Shown here piece after piece: positions 15,773-24,247 of a stretch of DNA of 64,000 bases. Where the stretch lies: contig JACKPW010000025.1 in the NCBI GenBank assembly GCA_024233215.1, positions 9,222 to 73,221 of the forward strand, in the 5' to 3' direction. Numbering within the stretch: the stretch's first letter is position 1; the number at the start of each line of letters is the position of its first letter. Origin of the DNA: Verrucomicrobiales bacterium. GTDB taxonomy: Bacteria > Verrucomicrobiota > Verrucomicrobiia > Limisphaerales > J093. Below the pieces are notes generated by a model. The model was not told the DNA's origin, did no database searches, and saw nothing but the letters and a program-made list of their open reading frames with translations. A program made the position numbers and the translations under genes.

Positions 15773-16756
15773 ATGACAAGCAAGAGCCGAACCACCACGT
15801 TGCGAGTGAGTCCCCCGAGCCGGAAGAAGCACGCGATATCCGCCGGACGCGAGACGGAGCCCAGGTTTGTGGCTTCGATTCAGGTGCCCCGGCATGAGGT
15901 GGCGCCCGTTTCGCTGTCCGCGCCGCCCGGAGGCGACAACATACTTGGACTTTACATGCGGGAGGTGGGGGAAGTGCCCCTGCTGACCGTGAAGGAGGAG
16001 AATGAACTGGCCGCCCGGATCAAGGCCGGCGACGAGGCCGCCCGCGAGCACATGATCCGGGCCAACCTGCGTTTCGTGGTCAAGATTGCCCGCGAATACG
16101 AGGGGCTCGGGTTGCCGCTGCTGGACCTGATCAACGAAGGCAACATCGGCTTGATGAAGGCGGTGGAGCGCTTTGACCCTGCGAAGGGGGGCAAGCTTTC
16201 GACCTATGGCTCCTGGTGGATCAAGCAGTCGGTACGGCGCGCCATCGCCAACCAGGGGCGTACGATTCGTCTGCCCATTCACGCCACGGACAAGCTCAGC
16301 AAGGCGTCCCGACTGACCGCGGAATTCCGTGAAGAGACCGGTCGGGAGCCGACTCCGGAGGAGTTGGCCGAGATGCTCGGGGTGCGGGTGGGACGGTTGG
16401 CGGAAATTCGCACCGCCGCCGTACGTCCGACCTCGCTGGACGCTCCGGTGGGGGAGGATGACAGCAGTCCGTTCGGCGACCTGGTGGCGGACGAGGAAGC
16501 CTCGGACCCGGCCGAGGAACTGGAGCAGAAGAGTCTGCTGGAACGGTTGGGACCGTTGGTGGAACGGCTCGACCCGCGGGAGAAGAAGATCCTGAAGTTG
16601 CGCTTCGGTCTGGACGGTCGTCCGGAACGCACGCTGGAGGCAGTCGGCGCGGCCTTCGGGCTGACGCGCGAGCGCATCCGGCAGTTGCAGAATGGTGCCC
16701 TCCAAAAGCTGCGGGTGATGTACGAGGAGGACATCACGCTGGCCTCCGCCGCCTGA
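15773..16756 (+). CDS. RNA polymerase sigma-70 family factor (group 2-like)
   Basis: 327-aa sigma factor. Region 1.2 (LGLYMREVGEVPLLTVKEENELAARIKAG), the very conserved region 2 (NLRFVVKIAREYEGLGLPLLDLINEGNIGLMKAVERFDP...WWIKQSVRRAI), region 3 (IRLPIHATDKL...) and region 4 (LDPREKKILKLRFGL...LTRERIRQLQ) are all present. Region 1.1 is absent and the length is short, so it is more like an alternative RpoD/RpoS-like factor than the housekeeping one. ATG 15773 is chosen because upstream in-frame sequence overlaps the CarH control region and looks non-coding. Placed between a light-sensing repressor and carotenoid genes, so it may direct their transcription. Confidence 0.9.
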   Translation: MTSKSRTTTLRVSPPSRKKHAISAGRETEPRFVASIQVPRHEVAPVSLSAPPGGDNILGLYMREVGEVPLLTVKEENELAARIKAGDEAAREHMIRANLRFVVKIAREYEGLGLPLLDLINEGNIGLMKAVERFDPAKGGKLSTYGSWWIKQSVRRAIANQGRTIRLPIHATDKLSKASRLTAEFREETGREPTPEELAEMLGVRVGRLAEIRTAAVRPTSLDAPVGEDDSSPFGDLVADEEASDPAEELEQKSLLERLGPLVERLDPREKKILKLRFGLDGRPERTLEAVGAAFGLTRERIRQLQNGALQKLRVMYEEDITLASAA

Positions 16757-16781
16757 CCCCGACCTTCAAACGGCTTCCAAT

Positions 16782-18362
16782 ATGAAGAAATCGCGCAGTT
16801 CCGGTGGGGAGAAGCATGTCGTCGTGATCGGTGCCGGTCCCGGTGGCTTGGCGTCCGCGGTGTTGCTGGCCAGTGCGGGGGTCAGGGTCACCCTGGTTGA
16901 GCGTTTGCCGGTGATGGGTGGCCGGACCTCCGCCATCGAGGCCCGGGGCTATCGCTTCGACCTGGGGCCCACGTTCTTCCTGTATCCGCGCGTCTTGCAG
17001 GAGATCTTTCGCCGTGCGGGAACGAGTCTGGAGGCGGAGGTGCCGATGACCCGGTTGGACCCGCAGTATCGGATTCAATTCGGGGCAGGGGGCCGGATCG
17101 ACGCCACCCCGGACCCGGAGTCGATGGAGGCGCAGATTGCCCGTATCTCGCCGGCGGATGCCCCAGGATTCCGCCGCTTCCTGCAGGACAACCGGACCAA
17201 GCTCGCGCGGATGGAGCCCTGCCTGGAATCACCGTTCTCCGGGTGGAGGGATCTGCTGCGTCCCGAGTTGCTGCGCGTGCTTCCCTCACTGCACCCGTTC
17301 CAGTCCGTGGACGGCTACCTGAGGCGGTTCTTCAAGGACCCGCGGGTGCGGCTGGCATTCTGTTTCCAGTCCAAGTACCTCGGCATGTCGCCCTTCCGCT
17401 GTCCGAGCCTGTTTTCGATCCTCTCCTTCCTGGAGTACGAACACGGCGTGTTCCATCCCACCGGCGGATGCGCATCGGTGACCGAGGCGCTGGCCCGGGT
17501 GGCGCAGCGCCTGGGGGTGGACATTCGATTGGGAGAACCCGTGGAGGAAATGCTGTTTGCCGGTCGCAAGGCCGTGGGGGTTCGCACGGCGCAGGAGACG
17601 ATTCACGCGGATGCCGTCGTGATGAACGCCGATTTTGCGCGGGGGATGCAGCGGTTGGTGCCCGATGCGCTCCGTACGCGCTGGACCGACCGGCGGTTGG
17701 CGCGGAAGAAGTTCTCCTGTTCCACATTCATGATGTACCTGGGGGTGGAGGGGACCTTCGATCTGCCGCATCACACAATCCATATTGCTGACGACTACGC
17801 CTCCAACCTGGCGGACATTGAGGATCGTCATGTGTTGAGCCAGGATCCGTCGTTCTACGTGCAGAACGCCTGCGTGACGGATCCGTCCCTGGCTCCTCGC
17901 GGGCACAGCACCCTTTATGTGCTGGCCCCCGTGACGCACCAGCACGCGAACATCGACTGGGCCCGCGAGCGCGAGGGGTTTCGTCGGCTGATGCTCCGGC
18001 AGATTGCCCGGGCCGGCTATGGCGACATTGAGGGCCGTATTCGCTATGAGCGGGTCATCACACCTGCCGAGTGGGATCGGCGTTATGAGATTCATCTGGG
18101 GGCCACTTTCAACCTGGCGCATTCGCTCGACCAGATGTTGCACCTGCGTCCCCAGAACCGCTTCGAGGACCTGGATCGCGTGTATCTCGTGGGCGGTGGC
18201 ACGCACCCGGGCAGCGGTTTGCCGGTGATCTTCGAGTCGGCCCGGATCAGCACCCGGTTGCTGCTGGAGGACCTGCAGATCGAAGGCGTCGGAGCCGCTC
18301 CGGCAGGACTTCAGGCGGCTTCGCCCGTTGGGTCGCTCGAGAATGCGGTCCCGGCAGTGTGA
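16782..18362 (+). CDS. CrtI/CrtN-type carotenoid desaturase
   Basis: 526-aa FAD-dependent phytoene-desaturase-family enzyme. N-terminal dinucleotide-binding motif VVVIGAGPGGLASAVLLASAG (starts about residue 13), then ER..VMGGRTS, the family segment FDLGPTFFLYP, and the C-terminal FAD motif YLVGGGTHPGSGLPVIFESARI (about 470-495). The C-terminal motif resembles desaturases (CrtN/CrtI) rather than terminal oxidases. With the neighbouring aldehyde dehydrogenase, acyltransferase and glycosyltransferase genes it suggests a C30 (diapophytoene-derived) pathway. Starts 25 bp after the sigma factor gene. The substrate is inferred only. Confidence 0.87.
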   Translation: MKKSRSSGGEKHVVVIGAGPGGLASAVLLASAGVRVTLVERLPVMGGRTSAIEARGYRFDLGPTFFLYPRVLQEIFRRAGTSLEAEVPMTRLDPQYRIQFGAGGRIDATPDPESMEAQIARISPADAPGFRRFLQDNRTKLARMEPCLESPFSGWRDLLRPELLRVLPSLHPFQSVDGYLRRFFKDPRVRLAFCFQSKYLGMSPFRCPSLFSILSFLEYEHGVFHPTGGCASVTEALARVAQRLGVDIRLGEPVEEMLFAGRKAVGVRTAQETIHADAVVMNADFARGMQRLVPDALRTRWTDRRLARKKFSCSTFMMYLGVEGTFDLPHHTIHIADDYASNLADIEDRHVLSQDPSFYVQNACVTDPSLAPRGHSTLYVLAPVTHQHANIDWAREREGFRRLMLRQIARAGYGDIEGRIRYERVITPAEWDRRYEIHLGATFNLAHSLDQMLHLRPQNRFEDLDRVYLVGGGTHPGSGLPVIFESARISTRLLLEDLQIEGVGAAPAGLQAASPVGSLENAVPAV

Positions 18363-18429
18363 GAACGCAACCCGAATCCCGACCGTGACGGCCAACCGCC
18401 CAGTCGAATCTCCGCGCTGCGTCCGGGCG

Positions 18430-19902
18430 ATGATGCCCCGTGCGCGGGTCGCGCAGCGGGGTTGGGGCGACCGGAGTCTGAGGGATCGGTTGCGGGTGGT
18501 CCGGCGGTTTCGTGCGATCCTCGCCCAAAGCCTTGAGCCGGTCGGCGCGGAGTTGGCGGAGGTCCGGCGACGGCCGGTGGCCGAGGTGCTGACTTCCGAG
18601 CTGCTGCCCCTGCTGGATGCCTGCCGGTTTCTCGAACGCGGCGCGGCGAGGGTGCTGGCCCCGCGCGGCGCGGGCATCTGGGGTCGGCCATCCTGGCTGG
18701 TGGGCGCCCGGGCGGAGGTTCGGCGTGAACCCTTGGGGGTGGTGCTGGTGCTGGGCCCCGGCAACTACCCGCTCTTCCTGCCTGCTTGTCAGGTGCTGCA
18801 GGCATTGGTGGCCGGCAACACCGTGGTGTTCAAGCCGGCGCCGGGGACCTCCCCGGTGGCCCGGCGACTGGCCATGCTGCTCGCCGCAGCCGGGTTGCCG
18901 GAGGATGGGATGCAGGTCGCGGGAGAATCCGTTGAGGAGGCGCGGGCCCTGTTGCGGGAGGGAGCCGACAAGGTCGTCCTGACGGGAAGCGCCGAGACGG
19001 GACGGAGCGTGTTGAGTGTGCTGGCGGATTCGCTGACCCCCGCCACCATGGAACTTTCCGGGGCGGACCTGATGGTGGTGCGGGCCGATGCCGATCTCAG
19101 ATTGGCCGCCGGTGCGCTCGCCTACGGGCTCACCTTGAACGGCGGTGCGACGTGCATTGCCCCCCGCCGCGTCTGGGTGTCCAACCGGGTGCTGGCGCCC
19201 TTCACTCAAGAGCTACGGCGGGAGTTCTCGACCCGCGAGACGATTCACCTGGAGGACGGTCTGGCCGGCCGGCTGCGTCCGCTCCTGGCCGAAGCGCAGC
19301 ATCTGGGCGCGCGCCTCGTCACCGGACGGATTACGGAAGACTCCATTGCGGGTCCCTTGGTGATCGCGGATCTTCCGGTCGCGTCGCCCCTGTGGCACGA
19401 GCCGGTTTTTGGTCCGGTGGCGCTGGTGACCGGTTACACCCACGAGTCCGAGGTGGTGGCGTTTGCCCGGGAATCGGAATGGGCGCTGGGGGCCTCGATC
19501 TTCTCGCGGGAAGAGAAGGCGGCCAGGCGCCTCGCCGACCGACTGCCCGTCGGGGTGGTGACTCTGAACGACGTGATTGTGCCGACGGCAGACCCGCGCC
19601 TGCCCTTTGGCGGACGTCGCTCCAGCGGGTTTGGCAGGACGCGGGGACTGGAAGGGCTGTTGGAGATGACGGCTTCGAAGGTCATTTCGGTGCGTCGAGG
19701 CACCTGGCGTCCGCACTTTGGTCCCGCGAACGGGCTGGAACGTTGGCTGCCGCCGATCCTCCGGGTGGTGCATGCCGACGGCATTCGTTCCCGTCTCGCC
19801 GGCCTGCGCGAACTGCTCAAGCGGATTCCCGTCCTTGGACGGGAACGGACACCCCAACCGGATTCCTCCGGCCCTCTGAAGCCAGATCCCCAAACCTCCT
19901 GA
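18430..19902 (+). CDS. Aldehyde dehydrogenase, probably of carotenoid aldehydes
   Basis: About 490-aa NAD(P)-dependent aldehyde dehydrogenase. Visible: the cofactor strand LGVVLVLGPGNYPLFLPACQ, FKPAPGTSP, LTGSAETGR, the catalytic-glutamate region MELSGADLMVV, the nucleophile in NGGATCIAPRRVW, and the C-terminal PFGGRRSSGFGRTRG. In staphyloxanthin-like pathways an ALDH oxidises diaponeurosporenal to the acid before glycosylation, which fits this operon. Start uncertain: the frame is open back to ATG 18328 inside the preceding gene; ATG 18430 follows that gene's stop and gives a normal ALDH N-terminus. Confidence 0.83.
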   Translation: MMPRARVAQRGWGDRSLRDRLRVVRRFRAILAQSLEPVGAELAEVRRRPVAEVLTSELLPLLDACRFLERGAARVLAPRGAGIWGRPSWLVGARAEVRREPLGVVLVLGPGNYPLFLPACQVLQALVAGNTVVFKPAPGTSPVARRLAMLLAAAGLPEDGMQVAGESVEEARALLREGADKVVLTGSAETGRSVLSVLADSLTPATMELSGADLMVVRADADLRLAAGALAYGLTLNGGATCIAPRRVWVSNRVLAPFTQELRREFSTRETIHLEDGLAGRLRPLLAEAQHLGARLVTGRITEDSIAGPLVIADLPVASPLWHEPVFGPVALVTGYTHESEVVAFARESEWALGASIFSREEKAARRLADRLPVGVVTLNDVIVPTADPRLPFGGRRSSGFGRTRGLEGLLEMTASKVISVRRGTWRPHFGPANGLERWLPPILRVVHADGIRSRLAGLRELLKRIPVLGRERTPQPDSSGPLKPDPQTS

Positions 19903-19912
19903 CAAGCTGTTC

Positions 19913-21481
19913 ATGAAAGACAACCAACACTCCGTCGCAGTCATCGGCAGTGGCCTGGCCGGACTTGCCTCCGCCTGCACGCTCGCCGCGCGTGGTCATC
20001 AAGTGATCCTGCTTGAGCGCAACCCGTGGCTGGGGGGCAAGGCGGCCCGGTGGCAACAGGACGGTTTCCAGTTCGACATGGGGCCCACGATCCTGACCCT
20101 GCCCTCGACCTTGCGCCGTCTCTTCGCGGAGGCGGGCGAGCGCATCGAGGATCATCTCGATTTGGTGCCGCTCGATCCCCAATGGCGGTGCTTCTTCAAC
20201 GACGGTTCCACGCTCGACCTGGTGGCGAACGTCGAACAGATGGCGGCGCATCTCCGCGATTTCACCGGGGAGGAGCGGGCCGCGGCAGGTTACGAGCGGT
20301 TCATGCGGTGGTCGGAACAGTTGCATGGGATCTCCGATCGCTACTTCTTCCATCGTCCGGTGGGCCGGTTGCGCGACATGTTCGACCTCCGCCGTGCGCT
20401 GCGGCCCGGGACGTTGCGCGACATCCTGTCGATGCGGATGGATCGCACGGTCGGCAGTGCGATCCGGCACCATGTGCGTGACGCGCGCGTGGCACAGATG
20501 CTGGATCACTTCACGCAGTATGTGGGGTCGGCCCCCGACTCTTCGCCCGCGGTGCTTTGTGGGATTGCCCACATGCAGACCGAGGAGGGGGTGTGGTATC
20601 CGCGGGGGGGCATTCGCGCGGTGCCGGAGGCGTTGGAGGCCCTGGCCCGGCGGTTGGGGGTGGAGATTCGGACCGAGGCCGAGGTTCGGCGGATCGAGTT
20701 GCGCGGAGGCCGGGTGGTCGCGGTTCACCTGGCTGATGGTGAACGGCTTCCGGTGGAAGCGGTGGTGTCAAACTGCGATGCGGTCCGGACGCACCGGGAA
20801 TTGCTTGGAGGGAAGGCCGCCCGGCGGTTTGAGCGGCGCCGTCCGTACGAGGCCGCCTGTTCGGGGGTGGTCCTCTACCTGGGTCTGCGCCGGCGGTATG
20901 AACATCTGCTGCACCACAACTTCGTCTTCTCGGCGAATCCGGAAGCGGAGTTCCACAGCATCTACCAGCGTGGAGAACCCGCCGAGGACCTGACCGCCTA
21001 CCTCTGTGCGCCGGCCCGCACCGAACCCGAGGTGGCTCCGTCCGGTGGCGAGGCGCTCTATGTGCTGGTACACACGCCGTATCTGCGGCCGCATCACGAC
21101 TGGACGCGCCTGCTGCCGGACTACCGACGGCGCATTCTCGACAAGCTCAAGCGAACCGCCGGACTGGAGGACATCGAGCAGCGGATCGTGTGCGAACACA
21201 CCCTGACACCGCAGGACATCCACGAACGCTATCATGTACTGAACGGGGCAATTTACGGACTGTCGAGTCATGGTCGCCTGACCGGGGCGTTCAAGCCGTC
21301 AAACCGGTCGCCTGACGTGGCGGGGCTCTATCTGGCGGGTGGTGCGGCGCATCCGGGGCCCGGCATGCCGATGGTCTTGATGTCCGGGTGGATTGCGGCG
21401 GACGCACTGGATCGCGACTTTCGGGGCGGTCAACCGGTGACCTCAGGACGGCCGGTGCCCGAGATGGCAAACCCTGCTTGA
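19913..21481 (+). CDS. CrtI-family carotenoid oxidoreductase, CrtP/CrtNb-like
   Basis: 522-aa FAD enzyme of the same family as the first desaturase in this operon. FAD motif VAVIGSGLAGLASACTLAARG (about 7-27), WLGGKAARW, FDMGPTILTLP, and the C-terminal YLAGGAAHPGPGMPMVLMSGW. The MPMVLMSG ending resembles diaponeurosporene/diapolycopene oxidases (CrtP, CrtNb), which convert terminal methyl groups to aldehydes, the substrate for the adjacent dehydrogenase. Start ATG 19913 lies 10 bp after the ALDH stop. The assignment between desaturase and oxidase is by motif resemblance only. Confidence 0.85.
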   Translation: MKDNQHSVAVIGSGLAGLASACTLAARGHQVILLERNPWLGGKAARWQQDGFQFDMGPTILTLPSTLRRLFAEAGERIEDHLDLVPLDPQWRCFFNDGSTLDLVANVEQMAAHLRDFTGEERAAAGYERFMRWSEQLHGISDRYFFHRPVGRLRDMFDLRRALRPGTLRDILSMRMDRTVGSAIRHHVRDARVAQMLDHFTQYVGSAPDSSPAVLCGIAHMQTEEGVWYPRGGIRAVPEALEALARRLGVEIRTEAEVRRIELRGGRVVAVHLADGERLPVEAVVSNCDAVRTHRELLGGKAARRFERRRPYEAACSGVVLYLGLRRRYEHLLHHNFVFSANPEAEFHSIYQRGEPAEDLTAYLCAPARTEPEVAPSGGEALYVLVHTPYLRPHHDWTRLLPDYRRRILDKLKRTAGLEDIEQRIVCEHTLTPQDIHERYHVLNGAIYGLSSHGRLTGAFKPSNRSPDVAGLYLAGGAAHPGPGMPMVLMSGWIAADALDRDFRGGQPVTSGRPVPEMANPA

Positions 21482-21498
21482 GGATTCTCGAACAGGCC

Positions 21499-22362
21499 AT
21501 GACCACCTCCAGCCAAGTGACCCCGATTGCCCCGGACCTGCGGGGCATTCCTCCGGGCCGGTTTTCCTGCACCCGACGTGTTCCTGGGGCCGGGCGCCTG
21601 CCGGCCCGGTCGGAATGGCTGCTCGCCCTGTTCCACGCTTACGCGCGGCGCTACGTTCGGCGGCATTTCAATGCGGTCCGGGTCGATGCCCGGGCGATCC
21701 AGGGTCTGGCAGCGGACCGGCCGTTGCTGTTGTTTCTCAATCATGCCTCGTGGTGGGACCCGCTGATCTGTCTGCTGCTCAGCCGGCGGTTCTTCCCGGG
21801 TCGACCCGGCTTTGCGCCGATGGACGCCGCGGCTTTGCAGCGCTACCGGTTTCTGGGCCGGCTGGGGTTCTTTGGGGTGGAGCAGGGGACGACGGCGGGG
21901 GCGCGACAGTTCCTGCGCATTGGTCGTCAGGTGCTTTCCCAGGGCGGAACGACCCTTTGGCTGACTCCTCAAGGCCGGTTCGCCGATGTTCGGGAGCGGC
22001 CTCCGACGTTCCAGGCTGGGCTGGCACATCTCGCGGCGGACCCGTCTCCGGCCCTGGCAGTGCCGGTCGCGATTGAATACACGTTCTGGCAGGAACGACT
22101 GCCGGAAGTGCTGGTGGACTTCGGCGCCCCCGTGGGTCTGGGGGAGCTGGGGGGAGCGCCCCGGGAATGGGATGCCCGGTTGTCCGCGAACCTGGCCGCG
22201 GTGCAGGACCGACTTGCGAGTCGCGCCGTTGCCCGGGAGGCGAGCCACTTCACGACAATCCTCCAGGGGCGTGCCGGGGTCGGGGGCGTTTATGATTTCT
22301 GGCGTTGGGTCCGGGCCCGGTTGACGGGGCGCCGATTCGATCCCCATCACGAGGCGGCATGA
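21499..22362 (+). CDS. PlsC-like acyltransferase in carotenoid operon
   Basis: 287-aa protein of the lysophospholipid acyltransferase superfamily: catalytic NHASWWD (NHx4D, about residues 80-86), then a GTTLWLTPQGRF segment at the usual position of the substrate-binding EGTR-like motif. In staphyloxanthin biosynthesis an acyltransferase (CrtO) esterifies the carotenoid glucoside; that enzyme is of a different family, so a parallel role here is inferred. Start ATG 21499 is the first ATG after the preceding stop; the stop overlaps the next start by ATGA. Confidence 0.82.
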   Translation: MTTSSQVTPIAPDLRGIPPGRFSCTRRVPGAGRLPARSEWLLALFHAYARRYVRRHFNAVRVDARAIQGLAADRPLLLFLNHASWWDPLICLLLSRRFFPGRPGFAPMDAAALQRYRFLGRLGFFGVEQGTTAGARQFLRIGRQVLSQGGTTLWLTPQGRFADVRERPPTFQAGLAHLAADPSPALAVPVAIEYTFWQERLPEVLVDFGAPVGLGELGGAPREWDARLSANLAAVQDRLASRAVAREASHFTTILQGRAGVGGVYDFWRWVRARLTGRRFDPHHEAA

Positions 22363-23549
22363 TCTACCTGGCCCTCGCAATCAGCTCACTCATACTCGCC
22401 GGCATTCCGGCGGTGATGATCCTACGGAACCGGACGGCGTTGCGGTCTCCTGCACCCGTGGCGGACGGAATTCGGTTGCCGGCGGTTTCCGTCCTGATTC
22501 CGGCCCGTGACGAGGAGGAGAACATCGTGTCGGCGGTGGACTCGGTTCTGGCCAACGCCGGGGTGGAACTGGAGGTGATCGTTCTCGACGACCAGTCGCA
22601 GGATGGAACCGCCGAGCTGGTGCGCGACCTGAGCGCGCGCGATCCTAGGGTTCGTCTCGAACCGGCCCCGCCCCTGCCGGCCGGGTGGTGTGGCAAGATG
22701 CATGCCTGCCACGTGCTCGCGGGATTGGCGCGCCATCCGGTCCTCGTGTTCCTGGACGCGGATGTGCGGCTGACTCCCGATGCGCTCGGGAGAATGCTTG
22801 GATTCCTGCAGGCCGGCCGCGCGGACCTGATCAGCGGGGTTCCCAGGCAAATCACGGGAACCTGGTTGGAGAAGCTGGTGCTGCCGCTGATCGAGTTCGT
22901 GCTACTGGGCCATCTGCCGTTGCGGCGCATGCGACGGCGGACCAGTCCCGCCTTTGGAGCGGGGTGCGGGCAATTGTTCATGGTACGGGCCAAGGCCTAT
23001 TTCCAGGCGGGGGGACACGCGGCGATCCGATCGACGCTGCATGACGGTCTCAAACTGCCACGGGCCTTTCGCGCCGCCGGGTTGCGAACCGATCTGTTCA
23101 ATGCGAACGACCTTGCCCGTTGCCGGATGTACCGGAACGCGGCCGGGGTGGTGAACGGACTTCTCAAGAATGCCCGTGAAGGACTGGCGGCACCGCGCAT
23201 GATTCTGCCGGCGACATTGCTGCTGATGGGCGGTCATGTGTCGCCCTGGATCCTGCTTGGCTGGGGGTTGGTCACGGACTCGCCCCACTGGGAGTTGGCG
23301 GCACTGGCGGTCCTGTTGTCGGGATTCCCGCGACTCCTGATGGCGCGGTGGTTTCGTCAGTCGCCCGGTTGGGCGCTCCTGCACCCGGTCGCCATCACGC
23401 TGTTTCTGGGCCTGCAATGGTGGGCTTGGGGGCGGGCGTTCTTTGGGTGCCCCGCCACCTGGAAGGGCCGGTCCTATCCGGCGACGGGGGTTCCGGCCAC
23501 CGGTGAGGCGTTGTCGTTGCGGCGGCGCGCCGGGGAGCAGACTGCATGA
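22359..23549 (+). CDS. Membrane glycosyltransferase family 2, CrtQ-like
   Basis: 396-aa GT2 enzyme with an N-terminal membrane helix, a GT-A domain (SVLIPARDEEENI, VIVLDDQSQDGT, and DxD-like FLDADVRL), and about four C-terminal membrane helices. This is the layout of CrtQ, which glycosylates the carboxyl end of diaponeurosporenoic acid in Staphylococcus. Start ATG 22359 overlaps the acyltransferase stop (ATGA), and its own stop overlaps the next gene in the same way, so the last three genes of the operon are translationally coupled. Confidence 0.87.
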   Translation: MIYLALAISSLILAGIPAVMILRNRTALRSPAPVADGIRLPAVSVLIPARDEEENIVSAVDSVLANAGVELEVIVLDDQSQDGTAELVRDLSARDPRVRLEPAPPLPAGWCGKMHACHVLAGLARHPVLVFLDADVRLTPDALGRMLGFLQAGRADLISGVPRQITGTWLEKLVLPLIEFVLLGHLPLRRMRRRTSPAFGAGCGQLFMVRAKAYFQAGGHAAIRSTLHDGLKLPRAFRAAGLRTDLFNANDLARCRMYRNAAGVVNGLLKNAREGLAAPRMILPATLLLMGGHVSPWILLGWGLVTDSPHWELAALAVLLSGFPRLLMARWFRQSPGWALLHPVAITLFLGLQWWAWGRAFFGCPATWKGRSYPATGVPATGEALSLRRRAGEQTA

Positions 23550-24112
23550 ACCGGTCCGGCTCGTCAGTATTTGCCGGCTGCCTTGTTGCCTTGCTCGCGT
23601 GTTTGTTCATCGGGTGTGCCGGCGGCAATTCGGCCCACCCTGCGCCGGGAGCAGTCGTTGCCAGGGCAACCGATGGAACGGCGTCCATCCTCGATCCGTT
23701 CAAGCTCACGGATCAACGCGGTGAGAAACGCGAGGTGCGGTTTCCATTGGACCGCCCGCTGGTGATCACCCTGGCGGACCGTGCGGGATCCAAACAGGTG
23801 GCCGGGTGGGTCGAACCGGTTCGCCGGCGTTTCGGAGAGTCCGTGCGCATCGAGGGCGTGGCCGATCTGCGGGCGGTTCCCGGCTTCCTGCGCGGCCTGG
23901 TTCGGGGGCAATTCGCCGGGTTGGATTACCCGGTGATGCTGGACTGGGACGGTGCGGTGGTGGGCCCTGCGGGCTATGAGGGGGGAGCTGTGGCGGTCTG
24001 GTTGGTGGATCGGGAGGGGAACATCCTCTGGCGTGGTCAGGGTGAGGTCGATGAAGCCCGGTTGGACGTTATGGTCCACCGCCTGGACGGGTTGCTCCGG
24101 AACCACAAGTGA
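23546..24112 (+). CDS. Lipoprotein of the carotenoid operon, thioredoxin-like?
   Basis: 188-aa protein with a lipoprotein signal (hydrophobic stretch ending LFIGC, lipobox Cys about residue 24). The mature part reads like a thioredoxin-fold scaffold without a CxxC: DPFKLTDQRGEKREVRF, PLVITLADRAG, and a C-terminal VAVWLVDREGNILWRGQGEV strand pair typical of AhpC/TSA-like lipoproteins. Coupled by ATGA to the glycosyltransferase gene. Function unknown; perhaps a periplasmic accessory in pigment handling. Confidence 0.72.
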   Translation: MNRSGSSVFAGCLVALLACLFIGCAGGNSAHPAPGAVVARATDGTASILDPFKLTDQRGEKREVRFPLDRPLVITLADRAGSKQVAGWVEPVRRRFGESVRIEGVADLRAVPGFLRGLVRGQFAGLDYPVMLDWDGAVVGPAGYEGGAVAVWLVDREGNILWRGQGEVDEARLDVMVHRLDGLLRNHK

Positions 24113-24247
24113 TCCGGGTGTCGTTCGCCGGGGGACCTGCCCCGTTTCCGGACCGCGGGTGGAGACGGGGGCCGCAAGGTTGGAAGGCAGCCGACACACC
24201 CTGCGAGCTTGTCGTTTCGGCCGCGTGCGGCGATCCTCGTCGGAGCC

